Translations under genes and position numbers: made by a program
In this document: one piece after another, positions 25,726-34,373 of the stretch
Numbering within the stretch: the first letter of the stretch is position 1
Layout: each line of letters begins with the position of its first letter
Notes under the pieces: model-generated
What the model was told of the DNA's origin: nothing
Seen by the model: the letters and a program-made list of their open reading frames with translations, nothing else
Databases searched by the model: none
Assembly: GCF_027105095.1 (NCBI RefSeq)
Contig: NZ_CP114278.1
Coordinates: 744,001 to 808,000 of the forward strand
Origin: Brevundimonas vesicularis
GTDB lineage: Bacteria > Pseudomonadota > Alphaproteobacteria > Caulobacterales > Caulobacteraceae
Direction: 5' to 3'
Length of the DNA: 64,000 nt

Positions 25726-26784
25726 ATGACCGACGCCTCGACGACCAAGCGACACAGCCGCAAGGGCCTGTATGCGCCCTTCATCCTGGTGCTGATCGCG
25801 CTGGCGGCCTGGACGGGATGGTGGATCTTCCTGACGCGCCAGATCGATACGCGGCTGGAGGCCCAGGTCCAGACCCTGCGTCAGGACGGCTGGGACATCC
25901 GCTTCGCCGACAAATCCATCAACGGCTGGCCGTTTCGCACCCATGTGGCGTTGACGAACCTGATCGTTCAGGCGCCATCGGGCCATGCGATCAAGGCGAC
26001 CGAACTGACCGCAGAGGCCAACGCCTATCAGCCGACCAAATGGGTCGTGGTGGCTCCGCAAGGCCTGATGCTGACCCGCGCCGGCAAGGGCGAGGTCGCT
26101 GTCAAGGGCGACGCCATCCGCATGAGCGCCAGCGGCATCGACCAGCGCTGGCCCAATCTGGCGCTGGAGATGGTCAATCCGGTCTTCACGGCCCAGACCG
26201 GCGCGGAACCCTTCCCCATCGCTCGCGCGGCGCGGATCGATTTCTATGCTCGGCCGCATCTGGAGGGCTCGACCGCGCCGACCGACGACGTCGATGTCAT
26301 GTTTCGTCTGGTGGACGGGCAGGGGCGGGCGGACGGCCCCGTCGAAGGCTTCGCCCAGGACGGCCGCCTGACGACCCAGCTGGAGGTCGAGATCGGCCAG
26401 GCCAGCCTGCTGAAGACCGGCGGCGATGCGGCGGGCGTCTTTTCCGCGTGGACAAAGGCGGGCGGAACCTTCCGCAATGTGCGCGGCGATCTGCAGGCCG
26501 GCGACAGCCGCGCGACCCTCTCCAGCGACGTTCTGAGAGCCGATGAGAACGGCCGGCTGACCGGCCAGGTCCAGCTCCAGGCGCAAAAGCCTCTGCCCGC
26601 CCTGGCCGGCCTGATGGCGACGCGTCAGGGGCCGGTCAACCGGATCGGCGCGGCCGGGGCCGCGGCAGCGGCGGGCGCGGCCGAGGCTACCGGACAGGAG
26701 CAGCTGCCGCTGACGCTGGTCTTCCGCGACGGCCGCACCTGGCTCGGCCCCTTCCCGCTGGCCCCGGCGCCCAAACTGTTCTGA
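25726..26784 (+). CDS. DUF2125 domain protein
   Basis: A 352-residue protein with an N-terminal transmembrane anchor (about residues 14-36) and a large periplasmic region of the alphaproteobacterial DUF2125 family. The pattern GWDIRFADKSINGWPFRTH near residue 55-75 is diagnostic, as is the A-rich linker near 310-325. Function is unknown; it resembles AsmA-like lipid-handling folds, which is only a suggestion. Start ATG 25726. The stop shares one base with the ATG of the chorismate-mutase-like gene. Confidence 0.85.
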   Translation: MTDASTTKRHSRKGLYAPFILVLIALAAWTGWWIFLTRQIDTRLEAQVQTLRQDGWDIRFADKSINGWPFRTHVALTNLIVQAPSGHAIKATELTAEANAYQPTKWVVVAPQGLMLTRAGKGEVAVKGDAIRMSASGIDQRWPNLALEMVNPVFTAQTGAEPFPIARAARIDFYARPHLEGSTAPTDDVDVMFRLVDGQGRADGPVEGFAQDGRLTTQLEVEIGQASLLKTGGDAAGVFSAWTKAGGTFRNVRGDLQAGDSRATLSSDVLRADENGRLTGQVQLQAQKPLPALAGLMATRQGPVNRIGAAGAAAAAGAAEATGQEQLPLTLVFRDGRTWLGPFPLAPAPKLF

Positions 26785-27470
26785 TGGCCCTGCTGAACGA
26801 ACCCGAAGCCGACGACGCCCTGCTGGCGCTGGATCGCGCCCTGGTCGAGGCGGTGCGGGCGCGGGTCGCCGCGGGTCCGCGCGACCGGGCCGACGCCTCG
26901 GCCATCGCCCTGCGTCAACTGTTGGACGGCGCCTCGGCCGATGAGGCTGCTGCGGTCAAGGCGGTGTGGGGCCGGATCGAGGCAGCGACCGGACCCGCGC
27001 TGGTCGTCTGTGGCGGCGTAGCCCAGGCCCTGGCCACGGACCGCTACGGCCTGCGGTCGCGGCCTATGTCCGCCGACGAGGCGTTGAAGGCGGCCGAGGC
27101 GGGCTCGCGCGCCGTGATCGACCTTTCGCCCGACCGGCCGTGGTGGGGCCGCCTGCTGGCGCGGCCCGAACTGAAGATCGTCGCCGCCCTGCCGGACGAC
27201 CGGCGCGGCCGGCCACAGGCCTTCGTCGTGTCCAAAGAAACATCCGGCCCCACGGGCGACAACCGCAGCTTCTGGGTCACCGACAGCGGCTGGTCCGAGA
27301 CCAAGATCGTGGACGCCCTGGGCGACGCGGGACTGGTCGCCGATCCGCTGGCGGCGGCGGGCGGGTTGAAGCTGTTCATGCTGACGGGCTATGTGCAGGT
27401 CGACGACGGGCGGCTGAAGAGCGCGCCCGGACGAATGAGCGGCGTGATCGGCGCCGCCCCCATCTTCTGA
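26784..27470 (+). CDS. Chorismate-mutase-like protein
   Basis: A 228-residue protein whose first 65 residues are helical (ALDRALVEAVRARVAAGPRDRADAS, here broken into ALDRALVEAV and RARVAAG) and could correspond to a degenerate AroQ chorismate mutase. The remainder, from about residue 75, is a domain I do not recognise, with LVVCGGVAQAL and SFWVTDSGWSETKIVDAL. Homologues are commonly annotated chorismate mutase and lie immediately before hisC and tyrosine genes in alphaproteobacteria (from memory). The genes around it support an aromatic/histidine aminotransferase context. ATG overlaps DUF2125 stop. Confidence 0.6.
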   Translation: MALLNEPEADDALLALDRALVEAVRARVAAGPRDRADASAIALRQLLDGASADEAAAVKAVWGRIEAATGPALVVCGGVAQALATDRYGLRSRPMSADEALKAAEAGSRAVIDLSPDRPWWGRLLARPELKIVAALPDDRRGRPQAFVVSKETSGPTGDNRSFWVTDSGWSETKIVDALGDAGLVADPLAAAGGLKLFMLTGYVQVDDGRLKSAPGRMSGVIGAAPIF

Positions 27471-27484
27471 GATCAAGGCTTTCC

Positions 27485-28588
27485 ATGACCGACGCGACCG
27501 CGCCACACGGCCCTGCCCCCAAGCCCGGCATCCTCGACATCGCCCCCTATGTCGGCGGCAAGTCGTCCATCGCCGGCGTCGCCGAGCCGATGAAGCTGTC
27601 CTCCAACGAGAACATGCTGGGCGCGGGCGAAAAGGCGCGTGCGGCCTATGAGGCGGCGGTCAAGAACATCCACATCTATCCCGACGGCCGGGCGACCAAG
27701 CTGCGGAACGCGGTGTCGGAACTGCACGGGCTGGAGCCCGAGCGGCTGATCTTCGGCAACGGCTCGGACGAGGTCTTCGCCCTGTTGAACCAGACCTATC
27801 TGACGGCGGGCGACAACATCGTCTGCGGCCAGTACGGCTTTCTCGCCTACCGCATCAGCGCCCTGGGTTGCGAAGCCCAGGTCAAGCTGGCGCCGGAGCC
27901 GAACTTCAAGGCCGAGGTCGACGCGCTTCTGGCCCAGGTCGATGACCGCACCAAGATCGTCTATGTCTCCAATCCGTCGAACCCGACTGGCAGCTACAAT
28001 ACGGGCGAGGAAATCCGCCGGCTGCACGCCGCCCTGCCGGCCCACATCATCCTGGTCGTAGACGAGGCCTATGCGGAATATGTGACCGAGGCCGACTGGG
28101 AAACCGCCTTCCCGCTGGCCAAGGACGCCGAGAACATCGTCGTCACCCGCACCTTCTCCAAGATCCACGGCCTCGGCGGTTTGCGCATCGGTTTCGGCTA
28201 TGCGCCGCTAAAGGTCGCCGAGGCCATCGACCGCATTCGCCTGCCGTTCAACGTCTCGGTGCCAGGGCTTGAGGCCGCAACGGCCGCCCTGTCGGACGAG
28301 GCGCACCAGACGGCGTCGCGCGATCTGATCTCGAACTGGAAGCCGCGCCTGACCCAGGCCCTGCGCGGCTTTGGGCTGAACGTCCTGCCCAGCGCCGGCA
28401 ACTTCGTGCTGGTGCTGTTCGACAGCCCCGAGCGCGCCGCCGCCGCCAACGACTATCTGAACACCAAGGGCATCATCGTCCGCCCTGTCGGCGGCTATGG
28501 CCTGCCCCAGGCCCTGCGCATCACCATCGGCACGGAAGACCAGAACCGCGCGGTCATCGATGCGCTCAGCGAGTTCGCGGCGCAGTAG
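27485..28588 (+). CDS. hisC: Histidinol-phosphate aminotransferase
   Basis: A 367-residue class-I/II PLP enzyme for histidinol phosphate; many also transaminate aromatic acids. Key sites are LSSNENMLG at about 38-46, GNGSDEV at 91-97, SNPTG-type N166-P-T-G169, DEAY at 193-196 and the Schiff-base lysine K226 in TFSKIHGLGGLRIGF. ATG 27485. It follows the chorismate-mutase-like gene by 14 bp, so a shared transcript and a role in Phe/Tyr synthesis are both plausible. Confidence 0.93.
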   Translation: MTDATAPHGPAPKPGILDIAPYVGGKSSIAGVAEPMKLSSNENMLGAGEKARAAYEAAVKNIHIYPDGRATKLRNAVSELHGLEPERLIFGNGSDEVFALLNQTYLTAGDNIVCGQYGFLAYRISALGCEAQVKLAPEPNFKAEVDALLAQVDDRTKIVYVSNPSNPTGSYNTGEEIRRLHAALPAHIILVVDEAYAEYVTEADWETAFPLAKDAENIVVTRTFSKIHGLGGLRIGFGYAPLKVAEAIDRIRLPFNVSVPGLEAATAALSDEAHQTASRDLISNWKPRLTQALRGFGLNVLPSAGNFVLVLFDSPERAAAANDYLNTKGIIVRPVGGYGLPQALRITIGTEDQNRAVIDALSEFAAQ

Positions 28589-28597
28589 GCCGAAAAG

Positions 28598-28861
28598 GTG
28601 CGAGTGGCCGGCACATGGGCGGTGAGCATGGTGTTGGGCCTTTCAGCCTGCGCCACGCCGTTGCCTCCACTTCCGACTGATCCTGCCCAGCGATGTGAAG
28701 CGATGGGCGGCCTTGTTCTTGAAGGTCCGCCCATCCTGACCTTGGACGGCAGATCGGAGCGGGGAGCCTTCCTCGGTTGCCAGATCGATCCGCACGCAAG
28801 CGAGAGGGATGTGCGCCAAGCCCAAAGGGCTTGGCATGAGCGACAGAAAGCTAGCCTCTGA
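28598..28861 (+). CDS. Small putative lipoprotein
   Basis: An 87-residue protein with a short signal sequence and lipobox LSAC (Cys at residue 18), so the mature protein would be lipid-anchored with about 70 residues. The body contains two more cysteines (C33, C61) that could form a disulfide. I do not recognise a family. GTG start 28598, nine bases after hisC. Its base composition is slightly lower in GC than its neighbours. Confidence 0.6.
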   Translation: MRVAGTWAVSMVLGLSACATPLPPLPTDPAQRCEAMGGLVLEGPPILTLDGRSERGAFLGCQIDPHASERDVRQAQRAWHERQKASL

Positions 28862-28867
28862 CGAGGA

Positions 28868-29647
28868 TTAGCCGCCGAAGCGACGGGCGATGAAGACGCC
28901 GGTGCGGACGGCGTCGTCGCTCTGCGACAGGGGGCTGTCGGCCACGTCGCCCAGGCGGCGCTCATAGTTGATCAGGCCGCCCGCGCCCCATTTGTCGCCG
29001 ATCGGGACCAGCAGGACCAGGCTGGCGCCCGCGCCCTGAAGCCCGCCGCCGGGGGAATAGGCGCTGATGCCGTTCGCCGTCGCCTCGGCGGCGCTGACGC
29101 CATAGTAGGCGTCGGCCAGTTTGGAATCGCCGCCGCGCACATAGGCCGAGGCGTTCAGCAGGCCGACCGACGTCACTCGCTGATGGCCGACGGAGGCATA
29201 GTATTCCGTGCCCTCGCTGACGTCGGACACGTCGCGGCTGATCCGGCCGCCGACCACCACATTGCCGGGCAGACGCTTGTAGGCGTAGGCGGCCAGGTCC
29301 GCGCCGAAGCCCGGACGATCCAGCGTCAGGCCTTCGATATCATCGGCGGAGAAGCGCGGACGCAGTTGCAGGCCGGCGCGGAAGTCGTCGGTCTTGATCG
29401 CGTTCCAGCCCAGGCCGTCGATCGGGTTCAGATAGACCAGGTCGCGATAGTTGGCCGAAACCCACGGGGCGACCGTCGTTTTGGAACCTGTGTCGCCGTT
29501 GGAGTCGTTGCGATAGAGGGCGCCCGCGCCGAGATCGACGGTCCAGTTCTGGGGGGCGGGCCTGATCTGCTCGTACGGTTGCGACTGGGCCAGAGCGGAG
29601 CCGGCGACGGCGGCGAAGGCGACGGAGAGCAGAAGGGGACGAAGCAT
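28868..29647 (-). CDS. MipA/OmpV family outer-membrane protein
   Basis: A 259-residue beta-barrel protein with a signal peptide (cleavage near ALA/QS at about residue 21). Sequence pattern follows MipA/OmpV: GAGALYRNDSNGD, then LYLNP-like strands, GGRISRDVSDVSEG near residue 130, and a closing amphipathic strand ending in F-G-G. MipA scaffolds peptidoglycan enzymes in E. coli, but the family is broad. It stands alone, facing hisC and its small lipoprotein. Confidence 0.85.
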   Translation of the reverse strand: MLRPLLLSVAFAAVAGSALAQSQPYEQIRPAPQNWTVDLGAGALYRNDSNGDTGSKTTVAPWVSANYRDLVYLNPIDGLGWNAIKTDDFRAGLQLRPRFSADDIEGLTLDRPGFGADLAAYAYKRLPGNVVVGGRISRDVSDVSEGTEYYASVGHQRVTSVGLLNASAYVRGGDSKLADAYYGVSAAEATANGISAYSPGGGLQGAGASLVLLVPIGDKWGAGGLINYERRLGDVADSPLSQSDDAVRTGVFIARRFGG

Positions 29648-29682
29648 CGGGCGTTTCCATGAATGGCGCCCGAGCGGGGAGA

Positions 29683-30420
29683 TCAGGCCGGTTCAGAATG
29701 CGCAAGCTGGGCCTTTGGCTCCAGCAGCGCCAACGACGCCGTCTCTATGCGACTTTCCAGCAACGCCATCATGGCCCCGCGCTTCAGCTGGGCCGGAATC
29801 GGCTCAAGGAATTCAAACACGACCGTGCCGGGATAGCGGCGGAAGCCGTGCGCCGGCCAGTGGACGCCGGAGTTGGTGGCGACGGGCCAGCAGGGGCCTT
29901 CTAGATCGCGATAGATGGCGGCGACGCCGGGCTTGTAGTCGCCCGGCACGCCAGGGTCGTTGCGTGTGCCCTCGGGGAAGATAACGATCTGGCGGCCTTC
30001 CGATAGGCGGTCGCGCGCCTGTCGTGTCATGTCCTTCAGCGCCTTGGCGTGGCCCGCGCGATCCACGGCGATCATCTTCGACTTCCAGGCGAACCAGCCG
30101 AAGAAGGGCAGGGGCATAAGCTCCTTCTTCATCACGAAACAGGCGTCGGGCAGGACGGCCAACAGGGCCACGATATCCAGCATCCCCTGGTGTTTGGACG
30201 CGATCAGGGCGGCGCCGGACGGGGCGTGCTCCAACCCGCGCACCTCGACCTTGATCCCCGCGATCCAGCGCAGGCCGAACAGGACGATCTTCGCCCACAG
30301 CTTGCACACGCCCTGCACATAGCGGTGTGGCGCCAGCAGGACCGGCGACAGGCCGATGGCGATGATCGGCATCGACAGATAGAGCCAGGCGGTGAAAATC
30401 AGGGAACGCAGGGTGTTCAC
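29683..30420 (-). CDS. plsC: 1-acylglycerol-3-phosphate acyltransferase (PlsC)
   Basis: A 245-residue membrane-bound enzyme that adds the second acyl chain in phosphatidic acid synthesis. Motif I, HQGMLD (H77 and D82), and motif III, FPEGTRN (148-154), are clear. An N-terminal hydrophobic helix lies at about 8-30. GTG start at 30420 immediately abuts the ydcF stop (no bases between), so it is the last gene of the ftsE-ftsX-ydcF-plsC operon. Confidence 0.93.
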   Translation of the reverse strand: MNTLRSLIFTAWLYLSMPIIAIGLSPVLLAPHRYVQGVCKLWAKIVLFGLRWIAGIKVEVRGLEHAPSGAALIASKHQGMLDIVALLAVLPDACFVMKKELMPLPFFGWFAWKSKMIAVDRAGHAKALKDMTRQARDRLSEGRQIVIFPEGTRNDPGVPGDYKPGVAAIYRDLEGPCWPVATNSGVHWPAHGFRRYPGTVVFEFLEPIPAQLKRGAMMALLESRIETASLALLEPKAQLAHSEPA

Positions 30421-31065
30421 TTAGGACGCGGCCTTTTCGTCAGGGGCGGTGTCGCTCTCGGCCGTGACTGAGGCGGGCCGGTCGCGGGTGATGCGACGCA
30501 CGCCCTCGCGACCCAGGACGGCGAGGTATTTCATATATTCCAGCGTCATCCGACGCGCGGTCACCGCCGCCCGCCACCAGCGCGCATTGTCCAGCGACGG
30601 GGTGGAGATGGCGTAGGGCGTCAGTTTCACGCCCGGCAGCTGGCCCCGGATTTCGACCAGCGAACGCGGCATATGATAGTCGGAGGTCACGACGATCAGG
30701 CTGCGATAGCCTTTGGCGCGGCTCCAGGCGGCGATCTCCTGGGCGTTGCCGACGGTGTCCTCGGCCTCGAAGCCCAGGTCGACGCAGCAGTTGAACAGAC
30801 GGCTGGAGCCGGGCGTCAGCTCGCGCAACTCCTGACGGCGCACCTCGCGATTGACGCCGGAGATCAGCACCCGCTCGCCCTTGCCCTGTTCCAGCAGGCG
30901 GATGGCGGTGTTGACCCGTTCGGACGACGGACCGGTCAGGGCCACGATGGCGTCGGCGCGAGCGGGGTCGTCGGCCGGCGTCAGTTCGCGCACCCGGTGG
31001 GCGAAGGCGAACAGGCCGACCAGCCAGATCAGACCGGCGATGAAGATGACGCTCAACAGTCTCAT
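30421..31065 (-). CDS. ydcF: YdcF/SanA-like DUF218 protein
   Basis: A 214-residue protein with one N-terminal transmembrane helix (about 4-24) and a DUF218/YdcF Rossmann-like domain. Markers are ADAIVALTG (about 37-45), RVLISGVNREV and VVTSDYHMPRS (about 119-129). Relatives affect envelope permeability (SanA, ElyC) and peptidoglycan lipid carriers. The ATG overlaps the ftsX stop by four bases (ATGA), so it is translated with cell-division genes and may be an envelope factor. Confidence 0.88.
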   Translation of the reverse strand: MRLLSVIFIAGLIWLVGLFAFAHRVRELTPADDPARADAIVALTGPSSERVNTAIRLLEQGKGERVLISGVNREVRRQELRELTPGSSRLFNCCVDLGFEAEDTVGNAQEIAAWSRAKGYRSLIVVTSDYHMPRSLVEIRGQLPGVKLTPYAISTPSLDNARWWRAAVTARRMTLEYMKYLAVLGREGVRRITRDRPASVTAESDTAPDEKAAS

Positions 31066-31976
31066 GCGCCCCCTCCCTCTGTCGGCCGTCCTGAAGCCAG
31101 CATTCGCATGGCGGCGAATCTCGCCGCGAGAACCGCAACCGTAGCCGCGAGCAGCGGGCAAGGCGAGAGCAACGCCAGGTCGCTCCAGCTGATCGGCAGG
31201 GCCGCCGTCAGGCCGCCCGATCCGCCGATGAACCGCAGGAGGATCAGAAGAACCGCCGCCAGTCCGGCGCCGATCGCGCCCGCGCCGGCCGCCATAAGGC
31301 CGAACCGCCGCTGGAACAGCCAGGCGATGGCGCCATCGGTCGCGCCGTTCAGGCTCAGGGTCTCGATCACGCCCTGACCGGCCGCCAGGCCCGCCCGTGT
31401 CGCATAGGCGATGGCGGCGGCCGCAGCGAAGGCGACGGCCAGGAAGGCGGCTCCGGCCAGGACCGTGATCATGCCGGCTGACCGCTCGACTTCGCCGCGC
31501 CACAGGCTGTGATCGTCCACCGTGGCGTCCAGTCCGGCTTCGGCCAAGGCGCGGCTCAGGGTGACGGCGCTGGCCGGCGCCTCGGGGTTCAGCCGCACCG
31601 TCACCAGATGGGGCAGGGGCAGATCGGGCAGGACGGCGTCGCCCAGCCAGGGGCGCAGCAGATCCTCGGCCGCCTTGCGGCTGAGGGCGGCGGCCTCGTC
31701 CACCCCATCGACGCCGGACAGGGTCTCGGCCGCGCGGGCGGCGGCGGTGTCGCCGGTTTCGCCGACGCGGGGGCGGACCTGGACGGTGGCCTCGGCGCCC
31801 AGCTGTCGGGCCCAGCCGTGCGCGGCGCGGTCGGCGGCCGAGGCGGCGACGGCGGCGAGGCAGGCCAAAAAGCACAGGACGGCGATGACGGTCATCAGCC
31901 ACGGCTCGCCGGCTGCGGCGGGCGGCAGCAGGCCGGGCCGGCGGCTGGAGAGGCTGAAATCGGATAGACGGATCAT
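31062..31976 (-). CDS. ftsX: Cell division protein FtsX
   Basis: A 304-residue permease-like protein of the FtsEX complex, which controls murein hydrolases at the septum. It has an N-terminal helix (about 27-50), an extracytoplasmic domain (about 55-160), and three C-terminal helices (about 167-190, 220-245 and 267-290). Divergence from E. coli FtsX is high but gene order with ftsE settles identity. ATG overlaps ftsE stop. Confidence 0.88.
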   Translation of the reverse strand: MIRLSDFSLSSRRPGLLPPAAAGEPWLMTVIAVLCFLACLAAVAASAADRAAHGWARQLGAEATVQVRPRVGETGDTAAARAAETLSGVDGVDEAAALSRKAAEDLLRPWLGDAVLPDLPLPHLVTVRLNPEAPASAVTLSRALAEAGLDATVDDHSLWRGEVERSAGMITVLAGAAFLAVAFAAAAAIAYATRAGLAAGQGVIETLSLNGATDGAIAWLFQRRFGLMAAGAGAIGAGLAAVLLILLRFIGGSGGLTAALPISWSDLALLSPCPLLAATVAVLAARFAAMRMLASGRPTEGGGA

Positions 31977-32653
31977 GCGGCGACCCGCGAGGGTTCGCTG
32001 AGCCCTCCGGCCTCCAGCCTCAAGACGCGCGCGCCCGACCTCTGGGCCAGGGCCTCGTCATGGCTGGCGATCAGGACGGTGGCGCCCAGCTTGTTCAGCG
32101 ACTGGAACAGCCGCAGCAGCTTGTCGGCCATCACGGCGTCCACGCTGCCGGTCGGTTCGTCGGCCACGATCAGGCCGGGGCGGGTGATGACGGCGCGGGC
32201 GATGGCCAGCCGCTGCTTCTCGCCGCCGGACAGGGCGGGGGGACGGGCTTCCATCCGGCGACCCAGGCCCACCCATTTCAGCATCTCGCGCACGTCGTCG
32301 GCGTACTCGGCCTCGGATCCGCCCGCGAGGCGCAGCGGCAGGGCGACATTGTCGAAGGCCGACAGATGATCCAGCAGGCGGAAATCCTGGAACACCACAC
32401 CCATCCGCCGCCGAAAGGCCGGGATGTCGCGACGATCGATGCGCGTGACATCCGATCCGAACAGGCGGAGGGTTCCCGTTCGGGGTTGGTCCGCCAGCGT
32501 CAGCAGACGCAGCAACGAGGACTTTCCGGCCCCGGACGGCCCGGTAAGAAAGTGGAAAGAGCCGCGCGGCAAAATGAGGTTAACGTCCCGCAGCACGTCG
32601 GGCGCGCCGACATAGCCGAAGCCGACGCCAGACAGGCGAACGGTCTCGGTCAT
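31973..32653 (-). CDS. ftsE: Cell division ATP-binding protein FtsE
   Basis: A 226-residue ABC ATPase partner of FtsX. Walker A GPSGAGKS, the Q-loop VFQDFRLLDHLS, the signature LSGGEKQR, Walker B LIVADEPTGSVD and the switch histidine in ASHDE are all present. I use ATG 32653 (MTETVRLSG) as the family start; an in-frame ATG at 32683 would add a Pro/Ala-rich ten residues and neither has a convincing Shine-Dalgarno. It is divergent from the zinc-ribbon gene. FtsE, FtsX, YdcF and PlsC form one minus-strand operon. Confidence 0.92.
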   Translation of the reverse strand: MTETVRLSGVGFGYVGAPDVLRDVNLILPRGSFHFLTGPSGAGKSSLLRLLTLADQPRTGTLRLFGSDVTRIDRRDIPAFRRRMGVVFQDFRLLDHLSAFDNVALPLRLAGGSEAEYADDVREMLKWVGLGRRMEARPPALSGGEKQRLAIARAVITRPGLIVADEPTGSVDAVMADKLLRLFQSLNKLGATVLIASHDEALAQRSGARVLRLEAGGLSEPSRVAA

Positions 32654-32754
32654 AGCGGCGGGTTCGGCGGGCGAGGACGGCATGGTATGTGTTTCAGGAA
32701 CAGGGCGCGGCGTCGCGCCTTACAGGAGGGGGCGACAGCCTCGCAGTCAGCCAC

Positions 32755-33690
32755 ATGATACTGACCTGCCCCGCCTGCGCCACCAGCTATTTCATTCGTG
32801 ACGAAGCCATAGGCCACGAAGGCCGCAAGGTGCGCTGCCAATCGTGCGGCGAAGTCTGGCGCGCGACGCCCGACGAGCCGCTGGAACTGACCCTGACGCC
32901 CGAGCCGACGGTCGCCGCCGCCACGCCTGCAACCTCGCCCGAACCCGACCCCGCGCCGACCGCAGCCAGCCTGGCCGAAACGCCGGCGCCGGAACTGCCT
33001 CGCGCCTTCCGCGCCCGCGCCGATCGCCAGAAGAAGCTGCGCCGCGCCGCCACCCAGGGCGTGATCTGGGCGGGTCTGGCCAGCGTCTTCATCGGCCTGA
33101 TCGTTTCGGCCTTCCTGTTCCGGGTCGAGATCGTCCAGGCCTTCCCCCGAGCCGCTTCGGCCTACAAATTCTTCGGCGCGCCGGTCAATCCGGTCGGGCT
33201 GGACTTCGAGGCGCTGACGGCCAAGGCTGCGCCGAACCATCCCGGCATGGTCGTGGTGTCCGGCGCCATCCGTAATGTGCGCGACGTCGAGATCGTCTCG
33301 CCGCCGATTCGCGTGGCCCTGCTGGACGCCGCCGGCGCCGAGGTCGGGTTCAAGATCGTAAAGATCGACGCGGCGCCGGTCCTGCCGGGCAAGGTCCAGG
33401 GCTTCGCCGCCCTGATCCCCGATCCCGGCGGCCATGGGGCGGGGATCGGCGTCGACTTCGCGCCGGCCAGCCCTGAGACCGCCAAGCCTATCGCTGAACA
33501 CGGCGGACATGATGCCAAGGCCGCGCCCGCTCACGAAGCAGAGCCGGCGGGCGAGACCGCCAAGGGACTGCGCTCGGCGACGGCGCCGGGCGCCGAGGCG
33601 CCGAACACGGCCGCGCCGATCGACGCGCGACCCGTAGGCGCTGTGGACAAGGGGCATGGTGAGGCGGTATCGGCCTCGCATCATGGCTGA
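32755..33690 (+). CDS. MJ0042-type zinc-ribbon membrane protein
   Basis: A 311-residue protein with a short N-terminal zinc ribbon (C5, C8, C28, C31), a Pro/Ala-rich linker, one transmembrane helix (about 102-122), a conserved periplasmic beta-domain related to DUF3426, and an Ala/Pro-rich tail. Such proteins are common next to ftsE in alphaproteobacteria. Start ATG 32755 gives the typical MILTCPACAT beginning. The stop overlaps hpt by eight bases. Confidence 0.85.
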   Translation: MILTCPACATSYFIRDEAIGHEGRKVRCQSCGEVWRATPDEPLELTLTPEPTVAAATPATSPEPDPAPTAASLAETPAPELPRAFRARADRQKKLRRAATQGVIWAGLASVFIGLIVSAFLFRVEIVQAFPRAASAYKFFGAPVNPVGLDFEALTAKAAPNHPGMVVVSGAIRNVRDVEIVSPPIRVALLDAAGAEVGFKIVKIDAAPVLPGKVQGFAALIPDPGGHGAGIGVDFAPASPETAKPIAEHGGHDAKAAPAHEAEPAGETAKGLRSATAPGAEAPNTAAPIDARPVGAVDKGHGEAVSASHHG

Positions 33691-34216
33691 TCCCTCCCCG
33701 ACGCCGACCGTTCTTCTGTCCGAGGCCGAGGTGGCGCGCATCGTCGCCGACCTGGCCCAGCGCATCGCGCCCGTCGTCGACGACGATACGGTCGCCGCCG
33801 TGCTGCTGACCGGGGGGCTGTGGTTCGCCGCCGATCTGACCCGCGCCCTGTCGCGCGTCGGCCGCAACGTCCGTTTCGACGCCCTGTGGCTGGCGTCTTA
33901 CGGCGACGACAAGACCAGCCGCGGCAAGATCGACGTCTATGCGCCGTTCCAGCGTCCGATCGCCGGACGAAAGGTGCTGATCCTGGACGACGTCTTCGAC
34001 ACCGGCCTGTCTCTGGCCGAGGCCGTGCGCATCGCCCGGGAGGCGGGAGCGTCCGAAGTGCTGACCTGCGTCTTCGCCAGAAAGCCGTGGCCAAAGCCGC
34101 GCGCGCCGGAGCCGGACTTCGTCGGCTGGGAGGCGCCGAACCGCTTCCTGGTCGGCTATGGCCTCGACAATGCGGGCGGTCTGCGGGGCTTGCCCGACAT
34201 CTGCGCGTTGGACTGA
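33683..34216 (+). CDS. hpt: Phosphoribosyltransferase, hypoxanthine type
   Basis: A 177-residue type-I phosphoribosyltransferase that likely salvages hypoxanthine and guanine. The PRPP loop VLILDDVFDTGLSL (about 103-116) and the flexible-loop region SYGDDKTSRGKID are present. The C-terminal part PDFVGWEAPNRFLVGYGLD fits Hpt. The exact base preference is not proven. ATG 33683 overlaps the zinc-ribbon gene. Confidence 0.8.
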   Translation: MADPSPTPTVLLSEAEVARIVADLAQRIAPVVDDDTVAAVLLTGGLWFAADLTRALSRVGRNVRFDALWLASYGDDKTSRGKIDVYAPFQRPIAGRKVLILDDVFDTGLSLAEAVRIAREAGASEVLTCVFARKPWPKPRAPEPDFVGWEAPNRFLVGYGLDNAGGLRGLPDICALD

Positions 34217-34275
34217 CATCGGGTTCGCGACAGCGGGATAATCCGTCCGGGGCTGAATTTCCGCCCGGTTCGGCG

Positions 34276-34351
34276 TTGACTCTCCGACGCCCTTCCGTAT
34301 ATGTCGCCGCTCTTCGCCGCCGGGGCCCTCTCCGGGGGCGTATCTTTTTTT
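34276..34351 (+). promoter_or_regulatory. rplU promoter and leader hairpin
   Basis: TTGACT (34276-34281) and TATATG (34298-34303) are spaced 16 bases, a good vegetative promoter. The leader then contains a GC-rich hairpin (GGGGCCCTCTCCGGGGGC region, 34322-34339) followed by seven T residues (34345-34351), 22 bases before the rplU ATG. The hairpin plus T-run looks like a premature terminator, so L21/L27 expression may be attenuated. Confidence 0.55.
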
Positions 34352-34373
34352 GCGTTTGCGCTGAGGCTTCAAC

